A stretch of 38,540 nucleotides of DNA, taken from an uncultured Methanobacteriaceae archaeon (GTDB taxonomy: Archaea > Methanobacteriota > Methanobacteria > Methanobacteriales > Methanobacteriaceae). The DNA lies in NCBI GenBank assembly GCA_902797085.1, contig CADBRM010000020.1, positions 1 to 38,540 on the forward strand. The letters are read 5' to 3'. Every line of letters begins with the position of its first letter. Within the stretch, counting starts at the first letter, position 1. The notes below the pieces were generated by a model that saw only the letters and a program-made list of their open reading frames with translations, was not told where the DNA came from and ran no database searches. This document shows, in pieces, positions 17,055-25,632 of this stretch. The position numbers and the translations under genes were made by a program.

Positions 17055-17068
17055 ATTTCTACAAAGCC
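17055..17068 (+). repeat. Dispersed motif, copy D, at the right edge of the transposase relic
   Basis: ATTTCTACAAAGCC within GGGATTTCTACAAAGCCC, about 20 bases after the transposase-like reading ends. This placement is the main reason to read the dispersed motif as an insertion-sequence end. No clean inverted partner is seen on the left side (16243-16340), consistent with decay. Confidence 0.5.
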
Positions 17069-17136
17069 CTTTTTAAAAATAATTTGTAAAGTCCTCATCG
17101 TATTCTCATGTGTGGGATTAAAAAAATAAGTTTAAT

Positions 17137-18441
17137 TTAATTATCTCCCAAGAGATAATAAATCAATTGTTCTGCAGTACGTCCTGACTGTGCGCCATGG
17201 GTTCTTACCCAAACATTAGCCTGTTTTTCTAATTCTTCGTCATTGAGGGTTATCTCAGGATACTTTTTAGCTAACGTTTTTACAATTTCAAAGTATTCCT
17301 TCATACTAGGTTTATAATAGCCGATAGTAATACCAAAACGATCAACCAGTGATAATTTTTCTCTTATGGTATCGGAATGATATAATTCTTCAGTGGAGGA
17401 TGTGTTAACCCTTTCATTCCATGTTTCCTTGATAAGATGTCTTCTATTAGATGTAGCATAAATTAAAACATTGTCCGGGCTGGTTTCTATTCCTCCTTCA
17501 ATCAATGCCTTAAGATATTTGTAGTCGCTTTCACTTTCTTCGAATGAAAGGTCATCCATGTATATGATGAATTTGTAGTTGCGGTTTTTAATCTCGGATA
17601 TGATTTTGGGGATGTACTTTGATTCGTGTTTGTACACTTCAATCATACGTAAGCCCTTGGAGTAGTACTGGTTCAATATGGCTTTGATGCTGGTTGATTT
17701 ACCCGTTCCTGCATCACCATATAACAGTACATTGTTTGCCTTTTTACCGTTGATAAAGCTTTCAGTATTCCTGATTAGTTTTTCTTTCTGTAATTCATAT
17801 CCCACAAGATCATCTAATACAACATCATCCAATGATGTAATAGGTATGATGAATTCGTCATTTTTATCATGGGACAATTTAAATGCTCTGTTAAGACCAT
17901 ACTTGCCGACACCATATTTTTCATAGAAATCGGTCACTACCGTGAACATTTTATCCACATCATCTACACCGGCAATGCTGTTGCTTAATTCCTGTACTTT
18001 AATGCTGACATCCTTGTTGTATACCTGTTTCTTTTTAACTATGGCTTTGTAGTTTTGTATCTTAGTAAAACAGGTTATTCCAAGATCCTTTTCTATCCTA
18101 GAAAAATCATATGAGAATAACTGTAGGAAAATCTTAAGGTCATCTTTCACGAAATCGTTTACACTACCGTTCCTTTTTCCTACTTTCTCGGATACCAAAG
18201 TAAAAGGGTTTTCTGTTGTTGCTAAAAGGTATGCCAGATAGTTCTGCCATAAGTTATTGTTAAAACCATAATCTGTTGCGGTTTTTAATAACTTGTTTAT
18301 CTGTGTGTAGATCTCGGATATTATCTGGTTATCATCGTAATTTCCCAATTCATATTCCTTGAATATCTCGGATAAATTATATAATAGGCTGTTTTTTTCA
18401 TTATCCTTGTATATTATGAGTTTTGATACTAGGTTATACAT
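17137..18441 (-). CDS. DUF815 family AAA ATPase
   Basis: A 434-residue P-loop ATPase. The N-terminal 200 residues are alpha-helical and without known motifs. The ATPase core has Walker A GDAGTGKS (242-249) and Walker B FIIYMDD (291-297), followed by an ATSNRRHL sensor-1 segment and the RDRFG-like [12 protein letters not shown]. This is the DUF815 pattern, best known from Firmicutes and Proteobacteria; function unknown. Presence beside a dead transposase and the mainly bacterial spread of the family suggest lateral transfer, which is inference. It is upstream-separated by 51 bases from guaAB's stop and is probably its own unit. Confidence 0.85.
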   Translation of the reverse strand: MYNLVSKLIIYKDNEKNSLLYNLSEIFKEYELGNYDDNQIISEIYTQINKLLKTATDYGFNNNLWQNYLAYLLATTENPFTLVSEKVGKRNGSVNDFVKDDLKIFLQLFSYDFSRIEKDLGITCFTKIQNYKAIVKKKQVYNKDVSIKVQELSNSIAGVDDVDKMFTVVTDFYEKYGVGKYGLNRAFKLSHDKNDEFIIPITSLDDVVLDDLVGYELQKEKLIRNTESFINGKKANNVLLYGDAGTGKSTSIKAILNQYYSKGLRMIEVYKHESKYIPKIISEIKNRNYKFIIYMDDLSFEESESDYKYLKALIEGGIETSPDNVLIYATSNRRHLIKETWNERVNTSSTEELYHSDTIREKLSLVDRFGITIGYYKPSMKEYFEIVKTLAKKYPEITLNDEELEKQANVWVRTHGAQSGRTAEQLIYYLLGDN

Positions 18442-18492
18442 TTAAATCACATTAAAAAATAATAAAATTTTGTGGGGGAGAATTTTATGAAT

Positions 18493-19422
18493 TTATTCAA
18501 ATTCAATCGTGCTAGGTGGTTTGTTACTTAATGATAGGGATACGTGGGTAACTTCGGGTACGTTTGCTGTTATTTCCTGTGATACTTTGTGTAGGAAATC
18601 CCATGGTAAATCTGGTACGTTTGCAGTCATTGCATCAAATGATTGTACCATTCTTATAACAACAAGGTATCCGAAATCTCTTTGGTCTCCTTTAACTCCT
18701 GTTACTTTGCTGTCTGTCAACACTACAAAATATTGCCAGAGGTCTTTGTGTAATCCGGCTTCTTCCACATTTTTGTTAAGGATAGCATTAGCTTCACGGC
18801 ATATTTCAAGTTTTTCTTTTGTAAGGTCTCCCAGTACTCTTACGGCAAGTCCCGGTCCTGGGAAGGGTTGTCTGTGTACAATTTTGTCTGGAAGTCCTAA
18901 TTCTGTTCCAACTTCTCTAACTTCATCTTTGTATAGTTCACGTAATGGTTCAATAATTTCAAGCACTAAACCGTCAGGCAATGTTACATTGTGGTGTGAT
19001 TTAATTTTTCCTTCACTTTCAATCCAGTCGGGGGCAATTGTTCCCTGAAGTAAGAATTTTGCTCCGGATTTTTTTGCTTCTCTTTCAAATACTTCAATGA
19101 ATTTGTGACCAATTATTTCACGTTTCTTTTCAGGGTCTTTTATTCCTGCAAGTGCAGCTATGAATTCATCTTCAGCATTGATCAGTTTAAAGTTAAGTCG
19201 GTCTTTGAAGGTTTCTTCAACTTCTTGTGCTTCGCCCTTTCTTAGTAAACCATGATCTACAAATATTGCTTCAAGTTGGTCACCAACTGCTTCTGATGCA
19301 AGTACTGATGCTACAGAACTATCCACTCCACCGGATAATGCAATAATAACTTTATCATCTTTAACTTCTTCTTTAATGTTCTTTATTGATTCTTCTATGA
19401 ATTTTTTAGTATCCATCATCAT
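18493..19422 (-). CDS. guaAB: GMP synthase, PP-ATPase (synthetase) subunit
   Basis: This subunit adenylates XMP and aminates it to GMP using ammonia from the partner glutaminase. The 309-residue length matches archaeal split GMP synthetases. The PP-loop SGGVDSS is at residues 30-36, and [11 protein letters not shown] and [15 protein letters not shown] are diagnostic; the protein ends in KPPSTIEFE as in GuaA. The start is one of three consecutive ATGs, with AAGGTTGTG upstream. It follows guaAA with a 14-base gap and is certainly in the same operon. Confidence 0.95.
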   Translation of the reverse strand: MMMDTKKFIEESIKNIKEEVKDDKVIIALSGGVDSSVASVLASEAVGDQLEAIFVDHGLLRKGEAQEVEETFKDRLNFKLINAEDEFIAALAGIKDPEKKREIIGHKFIEVFEREAKKSGAKFLLQGTIAPDWIESEGKIKSHHNVTLPDGLVLEIIEPLRELYKDEVREVGTELGLPDKIVHRQPFPGPGLAVRVLGDLTKEKLEICREANAILNKNVEEAGLHKDLWQYFVVLTDSKVTGVKGDQRDFGYLVVIRMVQSFDAMTANVPDLPWDFLHKVSQEITANVPEVTHVSLSLSNKPPSTIEFE

Positions 19423-19436
19423 TTATTCACACAACC

Positions 19437-19994
19437 TTAATTCTTACATAATTTGTAGAAGTTTTCAAATATTTCTCCACCGCGTGGTGTATGTTGAACT
19501 TCTGGATGGAATTGTATTCCATAAATTTCTTTGTTCTTATGTTTCATTGCTTCAATAGCACATTTATCTGAATTTGCAAGTATTTCAAAGTCTTCTGGTA
19601 ATGTTATGACTTCATCTTTGTGTGAAGCCCAAACTTTAAGTGAATCACCTACATTTTCGAATATACCTTCTTCCTTAAGTATGTTTAAGTTTATCTGTGC
19701 ATAACTTTCTATTTGTGCAGATTTTGTTTCTCCACCAAAAACATTAGCAATTATCTGATGTCCTAAGCATATGCCTAGTATTGGCACATCCATCTGCATA
19801 ATAATATCTTCACAGTTACCTATTCTTTCTATTGAAGGTCCACCACCTAATATGATACCCTCAGGATTCATGGCTTTAATATCTTCCAAACTTGTTTCGT
19901 TTGAAACTAGTTTGTTTTCTATTCCAAGATAGGTTAAAGTTCTGGATATTCTATGATTGTATTGTCCGAAATTATTAATAATTACAATGCTCAT
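19437..19994 (-). CDS. guaAA: GMP synthase, glutamine amidotransferase subunit
   Basis: The class I glutamine amidotransferase half of the split archaeal GMP synthetase; it releases ammonia from glutamine for the PP-ATPase subunit. The nucleophile cysteine is in ILGICLGHQ (C76) and the His-Glu pair in IQFHPEVQ. At 185 residues it has the expected length. I take the ATG at 19994 ([10 protein letters not shown]), matching the usual start of the family; an in-frame TTG at 20000 also exists. It is divergent from the small membrane protein gene at 20092, sharing a 97-base promoter region with TATA-like sequences on both strands. Confidence 0.94.
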   Translation of the reverse strand: MSIVIINNFGQYNHRISRTLTYLGIENKLVSNETSLEDIKAMNPEGIILGGGPSIERIGNCEDIIMQMDVPILGICLGHQIIANVFGGETKSAQIESYAQINLNILKEEGIFENVGDSLKVWASHKDEVITLPEDFEILANSDKCAIEAMKHKNKEIYGIQFHPEVQHTPRGGEIFENFYKLCKN

Positions 19995-20091
19995 ATTCAA
20001 TTCCCGTATTAATTTAAAATTAGTTAAAATAACAAATATGACTCTTCGTTTATAAATCTGTTATATATTACTTTTATCTATATATAATATT

Positions 20092-20256
20092 ATGGAACTA
20101 GATAATATTATAATTATTGTAATTTCTGTTGTTGTTGCAATTATTTTAACTAAATTGTTCTTCAATTTGATACTACCTGTAATTGTATTTTTGGTACTTG
20201 CATATTTTGTGTATCAGGTATTGAATGGTTGGAACGAAAAACAGAAATACCAATGA
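20092..20256 (+). CDS. Small membrane protein (54 residues)
   Basis: A 54-residue ORF beginning MELDNIIIIVISVVVAIILT and ending NGWNEKQKYQ. It has two hydrophobic helices (about residues 5-20 and 24-43) and a charged C-terminus. A TATA-like TTATATATTA at 20061-20070 lies about 30 bases before the ATG, which would give a leaderless transcript. The DUF447 gene follows after 18 bases, so they may be co-transcribed. I recognise no family. The consistent topology and neighbour spacing support a real gene, but no homology is available here. Confidence 0.6.
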   Translation: MELDNIIIIVISVVVAIILTKLFFNLILPVIVFLVLAYFVYQVLNGWNEKQKYQ

Positions 20257-20274
20257 AGATAGGACTTATAAAAT

Positions 20275-20844
20275 ATGAATATTCTAAACAAATTGGAAGA
20301 GGGCAATATTTATGAGGTTTTAATCGCTACTGAAAATGGTGATGGAACTTTAAATATTAAACCTTTTGGCGTAAAATTCGAAGAACAACATTTTGTTCTT
20401 CATTTATTTCCAAATAAAACTCTTTTTAATATTAAACAGAAGAAATCATTCACTGTCTATTTTACTAATGATGTACTTGCTTATACAAATGCTTTGTTTG
20501 GATTGCTTGATGATTTTGATAAGGATTTTGCAGTTGAGTGTGAGGTTGAAAATATTTCATCAGACCAAGTTGCTGATTCTTATGGAAAAAATATTGCTGC
20601 AATAATAACGGCAAAGGTAATTAAGATAATTGAACATGATAAAACATTGCCTATAATAAATAGGGCTACAAACCATATAATAGACTTGTTGGTTGAATTT
20701 TCAAGATATTCATTTATGGATGTAGATAAGCAAACTCAATTTGTTGAAAAAATTGAATCAACAGAAAACATAATAAATAAATGCGGTAATAAAAAGCATA
20801 AAAAGGCATTAAACTTAATAAAAAAAGAGTTAAAACAAGAATAA
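20275..20844 (+). CDS. DUF447 family protein (flavin-binding split-barrel type)
   Basis: A 189-residue protein of the archaeal DUF447 family. The opening EGNIYEVLIATENGDGTLNI (residues 8-27) followed by KPFGV matches the split-barrel flavin-reductase-like pattern IYETIVTT.N.DG..N.AP.G. The C-terminal third is helical and lysine-rich. FMN binding is expected from the fold but not proven; the reaction is unknown. It stops 8 bases from the convergent adenine deaminase stop. Confidence 0.8.
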   Translation: MNILNKLEEGNIYEVLIATENGDGTLNIKPFGVKFEEQHFVLHLFPNKTLFNIKQKKSFTVYFTNDVLAYTNALFGLLDDFDKDFAVECEVENISSDQVADSYGKNIAAIITAKVIKIIEHDKTLPIINRATNHIIDLLVEFSRYSFMDVDKQTQFVEKIESTENIINKCGNKKHKKALNLIKKELKQE

Positions 20845-20852
20845 TATTTATA

Positions 20853-22481
20853 TTATTCTTCTTTTTCTATAACATCAATAAATTTATTTGCATTAACATC
20901 AAATAAACCTAAATTAGTTATTTTAACATCAGGCACTACTGGTAGAGCCATGAAAGATAATGTAGTAAAAGGACTTTCCAATGAACAACCCATTCTATTA
21001 ACCATATCATTTAAGGCAGCAGATTTTTTAGCAACCTCCTGAACAGGTTTATCACTCATAAGGCCGGCAATAGGTAATGCCAGATCCATCTTTTCTTCAT
21101 TGGAAATAGCTACAAGTCCTCCCTTATTTTCAATGATTTTATTGGTGGCCTCTGCCATATAATGGCTATTGGTACCAACGACAATGATGTTATGTGAGTC
21201 ATGACTAACACTGGAAGCAATAGCACCATTCTTTATTCCAATACCTGAAATGAAAGCATTGGCAATTGTGTTTCCACCATACCTCTCAACAACACTAATT
21301 TTAAGGATGTCTTCGAATACTGAAGGAATAACAGTACCCTTGTCCACAGTTAATTTTGCAGTGGTTCTTGTTGTAATTATGGCATTAGGAACTATGCGCA
21401 TAACATTAACAGTAGCACTTTTACGGTTAGGGTCTTCTGCTTTCAAATCAAAATCTTCAGGTTTCTTATAATCCAATTTTATACTGGTTTCTAATGGTAT
21501 GGGATTAGCCCGATATAATACCTTCTGTTTTTTAAATATGGTATTACCATTAATAATAACTCTGTTTACCTTGAAATCCTCAAGATTATCAATAAATACT
21601 AAATCTGCACTTTTACCTGGTGAAATACTGCCGCAATTAAGGTTATAGTGTTCGGCAGGATTGAGTGTAACTAATTTAATTGCTTCAAAAGGATCCATTC
21701 CTAAATCCACGGCTTTTCTTAGACGCAAGTTAAGATGACCCTTAATCAAATCTTCTGATTTTAAATCATCAGTGATGATGAAGTCGGCAGGCATTTTTGA
21801 TAGCTCTTCAAGCATGTGGGATTCTGAACCTTCACGGATCATAATCTTCATACCTAAACGCTTTTTCTCAAGAGCTTCCCTTCTACTTGTACATTCATGT
21901 TCTGTACTGATGCCATACTGAATATATTTCTGTAGATTTTCTCCGCTGAGTAATGGTGCATGGCCATCAATAGGCTTATGGTATTTCTTGGCAATTTCAA
22001 GCTTTTTAATTAAATCCTCTTCTCCATTAATAACGCCATAATAATCCATTACTTCAGACAAAGCAACAAAATCATCCCTACTTAGTAATGTTTCAATGTT
22101 GGAGCTGTCTAATCTTGCTCCACTGGTTTCATATTTGGTGGAAGGAACACATGAAGGTGCAGTAAAGAAAAATTTCAATGGAGCAAACTTGGCATCATTA
22201 ATCATGTATTCAATACCTTCCATTCCCATTACATTGGCTATTTCATGGGGATCACAAACCACTCCTGTTGTGCCGTGTCTTAGAGCAACTTCGGCAAAAC
22301 GTGAGGGTGTAACCATGGAACTTTCAATGTGTGTATGGGCATCGATAAATCCCGGAACAATAATATCATTGAAGTATTGGTCCACTTCTTTGATGGATTC
22401 AATGATTCCCTGTTTGATTTTAATCTCACCAGGATATATTTCATCAGTAAACACATTTAAAATATTTCCTCTAATAATCAT
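20853..22481 (-). CDS. ade: Adenine deaminase
   Basis: Hydrolyses adenine to hypoxanthine and ammonia in purine salvage. The 542-residue protein is an amidohydrolase with the metal site FIDAHTHIESSM (H49, H51), GVVCDPHEIANV, GHAPLLSG and HECTS along the barrel, and the C-terminal adenine-deaminase signature VSHDSHNIIVVG. Length and motifs match AdeC/YerA proteins. It is convergent with the DUF447 gene and stands alone. Supply of hypoxanthine would feed IMP and then the GMP synthetase nearby, but no operon links them. Confidence 0.94.
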   Translation of the reverse strand: MIIRGNILNVFTDEIYPGEIKIKQGIIESIKEVDQYFNDIIVPGFIDAHTHIESSMVTPSRFAEVALRHGTTGVVCDPHEIANVMGMEGIEYMINDAKFAPLKFFFTAPSCVPSTKYETSGARLDSSNIETLLSRDDFVALSEVMDYYGVINGEEDLIKKLEIAKKYHKPIDGHAPLLSGENLQKYIQYGISTEHECTSRREALEKKRLGMKIMIREGSESHMLEELSKMPADFIITDDLKSEDLIKGHLNLRLRKAVDLGMDPFEAIKLVTLNPAEHYNLNCGSISPGKSADLVFIDNLEDFKVNRVIINGNTIFKKQKVLYRANPIPLETSIKLDYKKPEDFDLKAEDPNRKSATVNVMRIVPNAIITTRTTAKLTVDKGTVIPSVFEDILKISVVERYGGNTIANAFISGIGIKNGAIASSVSHDSHNIIVVGTNSHYMAEATNKIIENKGGLVAISNEEKMDLALPIAGLMSDKPVQEVAKKSAALNDMVNRMGCSLESPFTTLSFMALPVVPDVKITNLGLFDVNANKFIDVIEKEE

Positions 22482-22851
22482 TTCCTATTTCTCCCGATTT
22501 AAATCTTTTAGGAATTATTAAAAAAGAATTTTAATAATAAAGAAATCAATAAATGCACATCCTGTTTTTAATCATAAAAAAATAAAAAATTAAATTCCTT
22601 AAAGACTTACTGTGCATAATGTCATCGTATTCTAGTTTAATAATATTCATTTTGTCAATATAGTGTAAAAATTACAACATACATTATCCTAAAAATTTTA
22701 ACAACATACATAATTTATATAAATAAATTTGTTTTGTATTGTATAAATATTTTAAATCCTGATTAAATTTCTTATCTTAAGAGGTTTTAAATCATTTAAA
22801 ATCATGATTTCAAATGTTTAATTCTTCTAAATTAATAAAAAAGGATTAAAC
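22482..22851. other. AT-rich divergent promoter region
   Basis: No gene found. The region separates adenine deaminase from the CPBP protease and must hold both promoters. It includes TATA-like stretches and a 12-bp perfect palindrome at 22799-22810. Confidence 0.45.
22799..22810. promoter_or_regulatory. 12-bp palindrome upstream of the CPBP protease gene
   Basis: AAATCATGATTT is perfectly palindromic and overlaps a run of related ATCATTT/ATCATG words; it lies 41 bases before the ATG. A possible operator, but short and AT-rich. Confidence 0.25.
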
Positions 22852-23820
22852 ATGAATATCATATCCATTAGAGATAAAAGGAGTAATAAAAATATTTACT
22901 CATTAAAAGAAATTTTAAGTAGTTTAAACAAAATTATTATCATGCTCAAGAAAATTAGAAGAATAAGTGATAGTTCCATAACACTACAAGAGGCAAGAAA
23001 AAATGGACAGGGGTTGCCGTTACATTTGGAACTTCTTAAATTTCTAATAGTACTGGTAATGTTTGTGATATTGGTGTTGTCTGTTCAATACTCTATTGAT
23101 ACAGTATTCCATCCACATAATTACGACCGATACAAAATAATGTCTCTGTCAGTAAACATTATTTACCTATTTCTATTTTTAATTGCAATGTCTAAACTGG
23201 AAAAACGTAATCTGAGAAGTATGGGATTTGCTGATAACATAATCCCCTCCTATATAAAGGGATTCCTTGTGGGAAGCTTGATGATTATAATTGTAATTGT
23301 ATTGGGGTTATTGTTAGGACAATACGAAATAATTTCAATAAATTTATCTTCAGCATACCTTGCAGTTCCCTTCTTGCTTGCATTCATGATTCAATCAATG
23401 GAAGAGGAAATACTTTCAAGAGGATGGATGCTAGTTTCAATATCCAGAAAAAACAGTGTTGTAATGGCAATATTCGTAACTTCAATCGTATTTCTACTGT
23501 TACATTTGGGAAACAATAGTTTGGACATAATTGCAGTAATCAATGTATTCCTGTTTTCAGTACTGTTGTCAGTAATCTTTTTCAGAGTTGACAATATATG
23601 GTTCTGTGGAGCGTTACATGCAGCATGGAATTATATTCAGGGGTATCTGATGGGATTTAATGTAAGTGGACAGGAAGAAATAACATCCTTAATCAATTTC
23701 AACCAAGTGCACTATTCCATTTTGGGTGGAAATAATTTTGGACCGGAATCAGGGTTGATAGTAACTGTTGTACTGGTTGTGATGTTGTGTATATTCTTGT
23801 TTGTGTATGAAGAAGGATAA
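22852..23820 (+). CDS. CPBP family intramembrane metalloprotease
   Basis: A 322-residue multi-pass membrane protein of the CAAX-protease/bacteriocin-processing (CPBP, Abi) family. Catalytic motifs are EEILSR (E185, E186, R190; EExxxR), H218 in LLLHLG and HAAWN (H256, N260; HxxxN). About seven to eight hydrophobic helices are visible; the first 55 residues are a basic cytoplasmic extension, longer than usual. Members process prenylated or small peptides, or act in self-immunity; the substrate is unknown. It is monocistronic. Confidence 0.85.
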   Translation: MNIISIRDKRSNKNIYSLKEILSSLNKIIIMLKKIRRISDSSITLQEARKNGQGLPLHLELLKFLIVLVMFVILVLSVQYSIDTVFHPHNYDRYKIMSLSVNIIYLFLFLIAMSKLEKRNLRSMGFADNIIPSYIKGFLVGSLMIIIVIVLGLLLGQYEIISINLSSAYLAVPFLLAFMIQSMEEEILSRGWMLVSISRKNSVVMAIFVTSIVFLLLHLGNNSLDIIAVINVFLFSVLLSVIFFRVDNIWFCGALHAAWNYIQGYLMGFNVSGQEEITSLINFNQVHYSILGGNNFGPESGLIVTVVLVVMLCIFLFVYEEG

Positions 23821-23922
23821 GGTGTTGTTTTTAGAAAATTGGCTAAGTGAAGAGTATTATTGTTGCTGTGATTGTGGATACGATTATTGCTGTTTTAAAT
23901 ATGCTTAATGCTGTGATTCAAT

Positions 23923-24933
23923 TCATAATATCATATGTTCTTCTTTGAAAAAGTCGGTACTGTCGTAGTAGTATTTTGTTTTATATTCCTCTTTATAGTA
24001 TTTTCTCTCGAATTTTTTCACCAGATCTTTACGCCAATTGGCAAGTATTAACTTATTTTTAACGTAACGTGCTTGTTCTATGTTATTATAAACGCCATAT
24101 GTTGTCGTTTCTTCTTTATATGTACGTTCTATGTAGTATTTTCCGTTACGCTTTTGAATGTATTTGTCTCGTTTGTGGATGTTTTTAGTGACTGTTATGA
24201 TTTTTTTAATGTCTTTTTTATTCCATTTTTTACTCTCAAGATATCTTTTTATTAGGCATGCAAGGTTGTATGTGGGATATGCTCCTATTATTATCTTGTG
24301 ATTTCTTATCTGCTTTTCTAGTTGGTATTTGTTTCTGTTTTCATCTTTGTATCTTATATTATCCATATTATGGTCGAATGATGGGATTTCATCTTTGCCG
24401 TAATCATAGATTAATGTTGGATCTTCACACATTAATTCTTCATCACCATCATATTTGACTATCAAATCTCTTTCGTATAATGCTTCTTTTAGGTCTCTGT
24501 GTGTACTTCTTATAAAACCTTTGTATATGATGTGATACCTTCCGGTCATTTTGTTTTTTGTGATGTACCTGAAATATTCTTTATGTGCTACTTTTTCTAT
24601 AAGTTCTATGTCTATCTCATTTTCATAGAACGGAAGAATTTTTTTAATGATTGTTGCATATTTATAACTTTTATATGTTCCAAATGATTTTCCTGTCTTC
24701 CTGTTAAGAACAAGGTAACCACAGTCCGTTTCTTTTATTTGGTATTTGGGAAAGCGTTGTCCTTTCGGATATCCTGTTGTGGCATTTTTGTGCCATCTGT
24801 TTTTCATAAGGATGTTTCTTTGTTCTGTTGCTCTTTCTATGGTGTCAAATGTCCCATATTTTATTGTCTTTTTGTATATTGTTTTTTTGATGATGTATCT
24901 TCCATTTAACTTATAGATGTTACGATATTTCAT
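23923..24933 (-). CDS. Five-repeat AP2-like protein, possibly DNA-binding
   Basis: The 336-residue basic protein contains five diverged copies of a roughly 42-residue module, at about 5-47, 63-103, 121-161, 193-237 and 257-300. The common pattern is YI.K..GkYyI........YGtY...E.A...K..L....W; copies 1 and 5 are the clearest (for example NGKYYIERTYKEETTTYGVY). The motif resembles AP2-like or integrase-arm DNA-binding modules seen in phage and methanogen proteins. DNA binding is inferred from this resemblance and the high Lys/Arg content. The start overlaps the end of the upstream gene by four bases (ATGA), so the pair is one operon. Confidence 0.6.
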   Translation of the reverse strand: MKYRNIYKLNGRYIIKKTIYKKTIKYGTFDTIERATEQRNILMKNRWHKNATTGYPKGQRFPKYQIKETDCGYLVLNRKTGKSFGTYKSYKYATIIKKILPFYENEIDIELIEKVAHKEYFRYITKNKMTGRYHIIYKGFIRSTHRDLKEALYERDLIVKYDGDEELMCEDPTLIYDYGKDEIPSFDHNMDNIRYKDENRNKYQLEKQIRNHKIIIGAYPTYNLACLIKRYLESKKWNKKDIKKIITVTKNIHKRDKYIQKRNGKYYIERTYKEETTTYGVYNNIEQARYVKNKLILANWRKDLVKKFERKYYKEEYKTKYYYDSTDFFKEEHMIL

Positions 24934-25334
24934 TTCACACCTCCTTCGAACACCAAATCCAATGTTTTGAATATGTCATTCTCTTTAATTTTTTTTGTTT
25001 TTACGTTTTCAAGACTGTTTATCTTTTTAATTTTTGAGGTTATCTGTTCGTTGTTGTTTTTTTTCATGTTGTCTATGATGATTAGTGTTATTTTTCCTTG
25101 TGCTTTTAGTCTTTTTATCATTTTGTTTATGTTGGTGTTTTGGATGGTTTTTGTGTAGGTTTGTGTTATCTTTGTTTCTTTTGTTTGGTATTGGATGTTG
25201 GGATCCAGTGTTGTTGTAATCACATTGTACTTTTTACCAAATCTTTGAAATATTTCTATTATTGAGTCTATGTCATTTTTTTCGTTTACTTTTAATAGTT
25301 TTTTATTCTTATATTTTTGTTTGATTTTGTTCAT
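24930..25334 (-). CDS. Small basic protein with a Walker-B-like strand, unknown
   Basis: A 134-residue lysine-rich protein. The only recognisable feature is a hydrophobic strand ending in acid, ITLIIIDNM (about 82-90), like a Walker B motif, preceded by KKYNVITTTL; no P-loop is visible. The same layout (KYN.I, then LIIC.DN) occurs in the mini-AAA protein at 32987-33580, so it may be a reduced ATPase relative. It is the first gene of an operon with the five-repeat AP2-like protein, and divergent from the Orc1/Cdc6-like gene. A GGAGGG ribosome-binding site precedes the ATG. Confidence 0.55.
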   Translation of the reverse strand: MNKIKQKYKNKKLLKVNEKNDIDSIIEIFQRFGKKYNVITTTLDPNIQYQTKETKITQTYTKTIQNTNINKMIKRLKAQGKITLIIIDNMKKNNNEQITSKIKKINSLENVKTKKIKENDIFKTLDLVFEGGVK

Positions 25335-25632
25335 CTAATTTCCCTCCTATTACTTTTTTAACACGATTTTTATTTTATTTTTCAAGATAAATTAATTATT
25401 TTTTCTTGATTATATTTTAATTTGGTAATTGTTCTTTATAAAGGATTTCAAGCCCCACACACTCCCTCTCTCACTCACTCCCACTCCCCCTCTCCCCCAC
25501 CTATTTTTAATGTATAGCGAAATAAATTATTACTTATCAAGACCCGGTTTCTTTTAAATAGGATATTTTACTAAATAAAAATAGAGAATATTAATTCATA
25601 AGGGGTAAAACAAAAATATGTGAGGGGTGAAA
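25335..25632. other. Divergent intergenic region with a C-rich tract
   Basis: No gene. It separates the AP2-repeat operon from the Orc1/Cdc6-like gene. It contains a 59-base stretch without G (25453-25511), far richer in C than anything else in the window, and two AGGGGTRAAA words at 25601 and 25623, the second being the ribosome-binding region of the downstream gene. Confidence 0.6.
25453..25511 (-). repeat. G-free, C-rich tract (G-rich on the minus strand)
   Basis: The plus strand has only C, T and A for 59 bases, with CT and CACT repeats. On the minus strand the runs GGGGG, GGGGG, GGG, GGG and GGGG occur, some separated by three bases (AGA, AGT), which could support G-quadruplex or purine-rich strand structures. 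Its place next to an Orc1/Cdc6-like gene raises an origin-related role, which is inference. Confidence 0.55.

Noticed and set aside
23847-23948. 33-residue hydrophobic ORF after the CPBP gene (GTG start)
   Set aside because: No ribosome-binding site, and it overlaps the 3' end of the convergent AP2-array gene. A toxin-like peptide is possible but unsupported.
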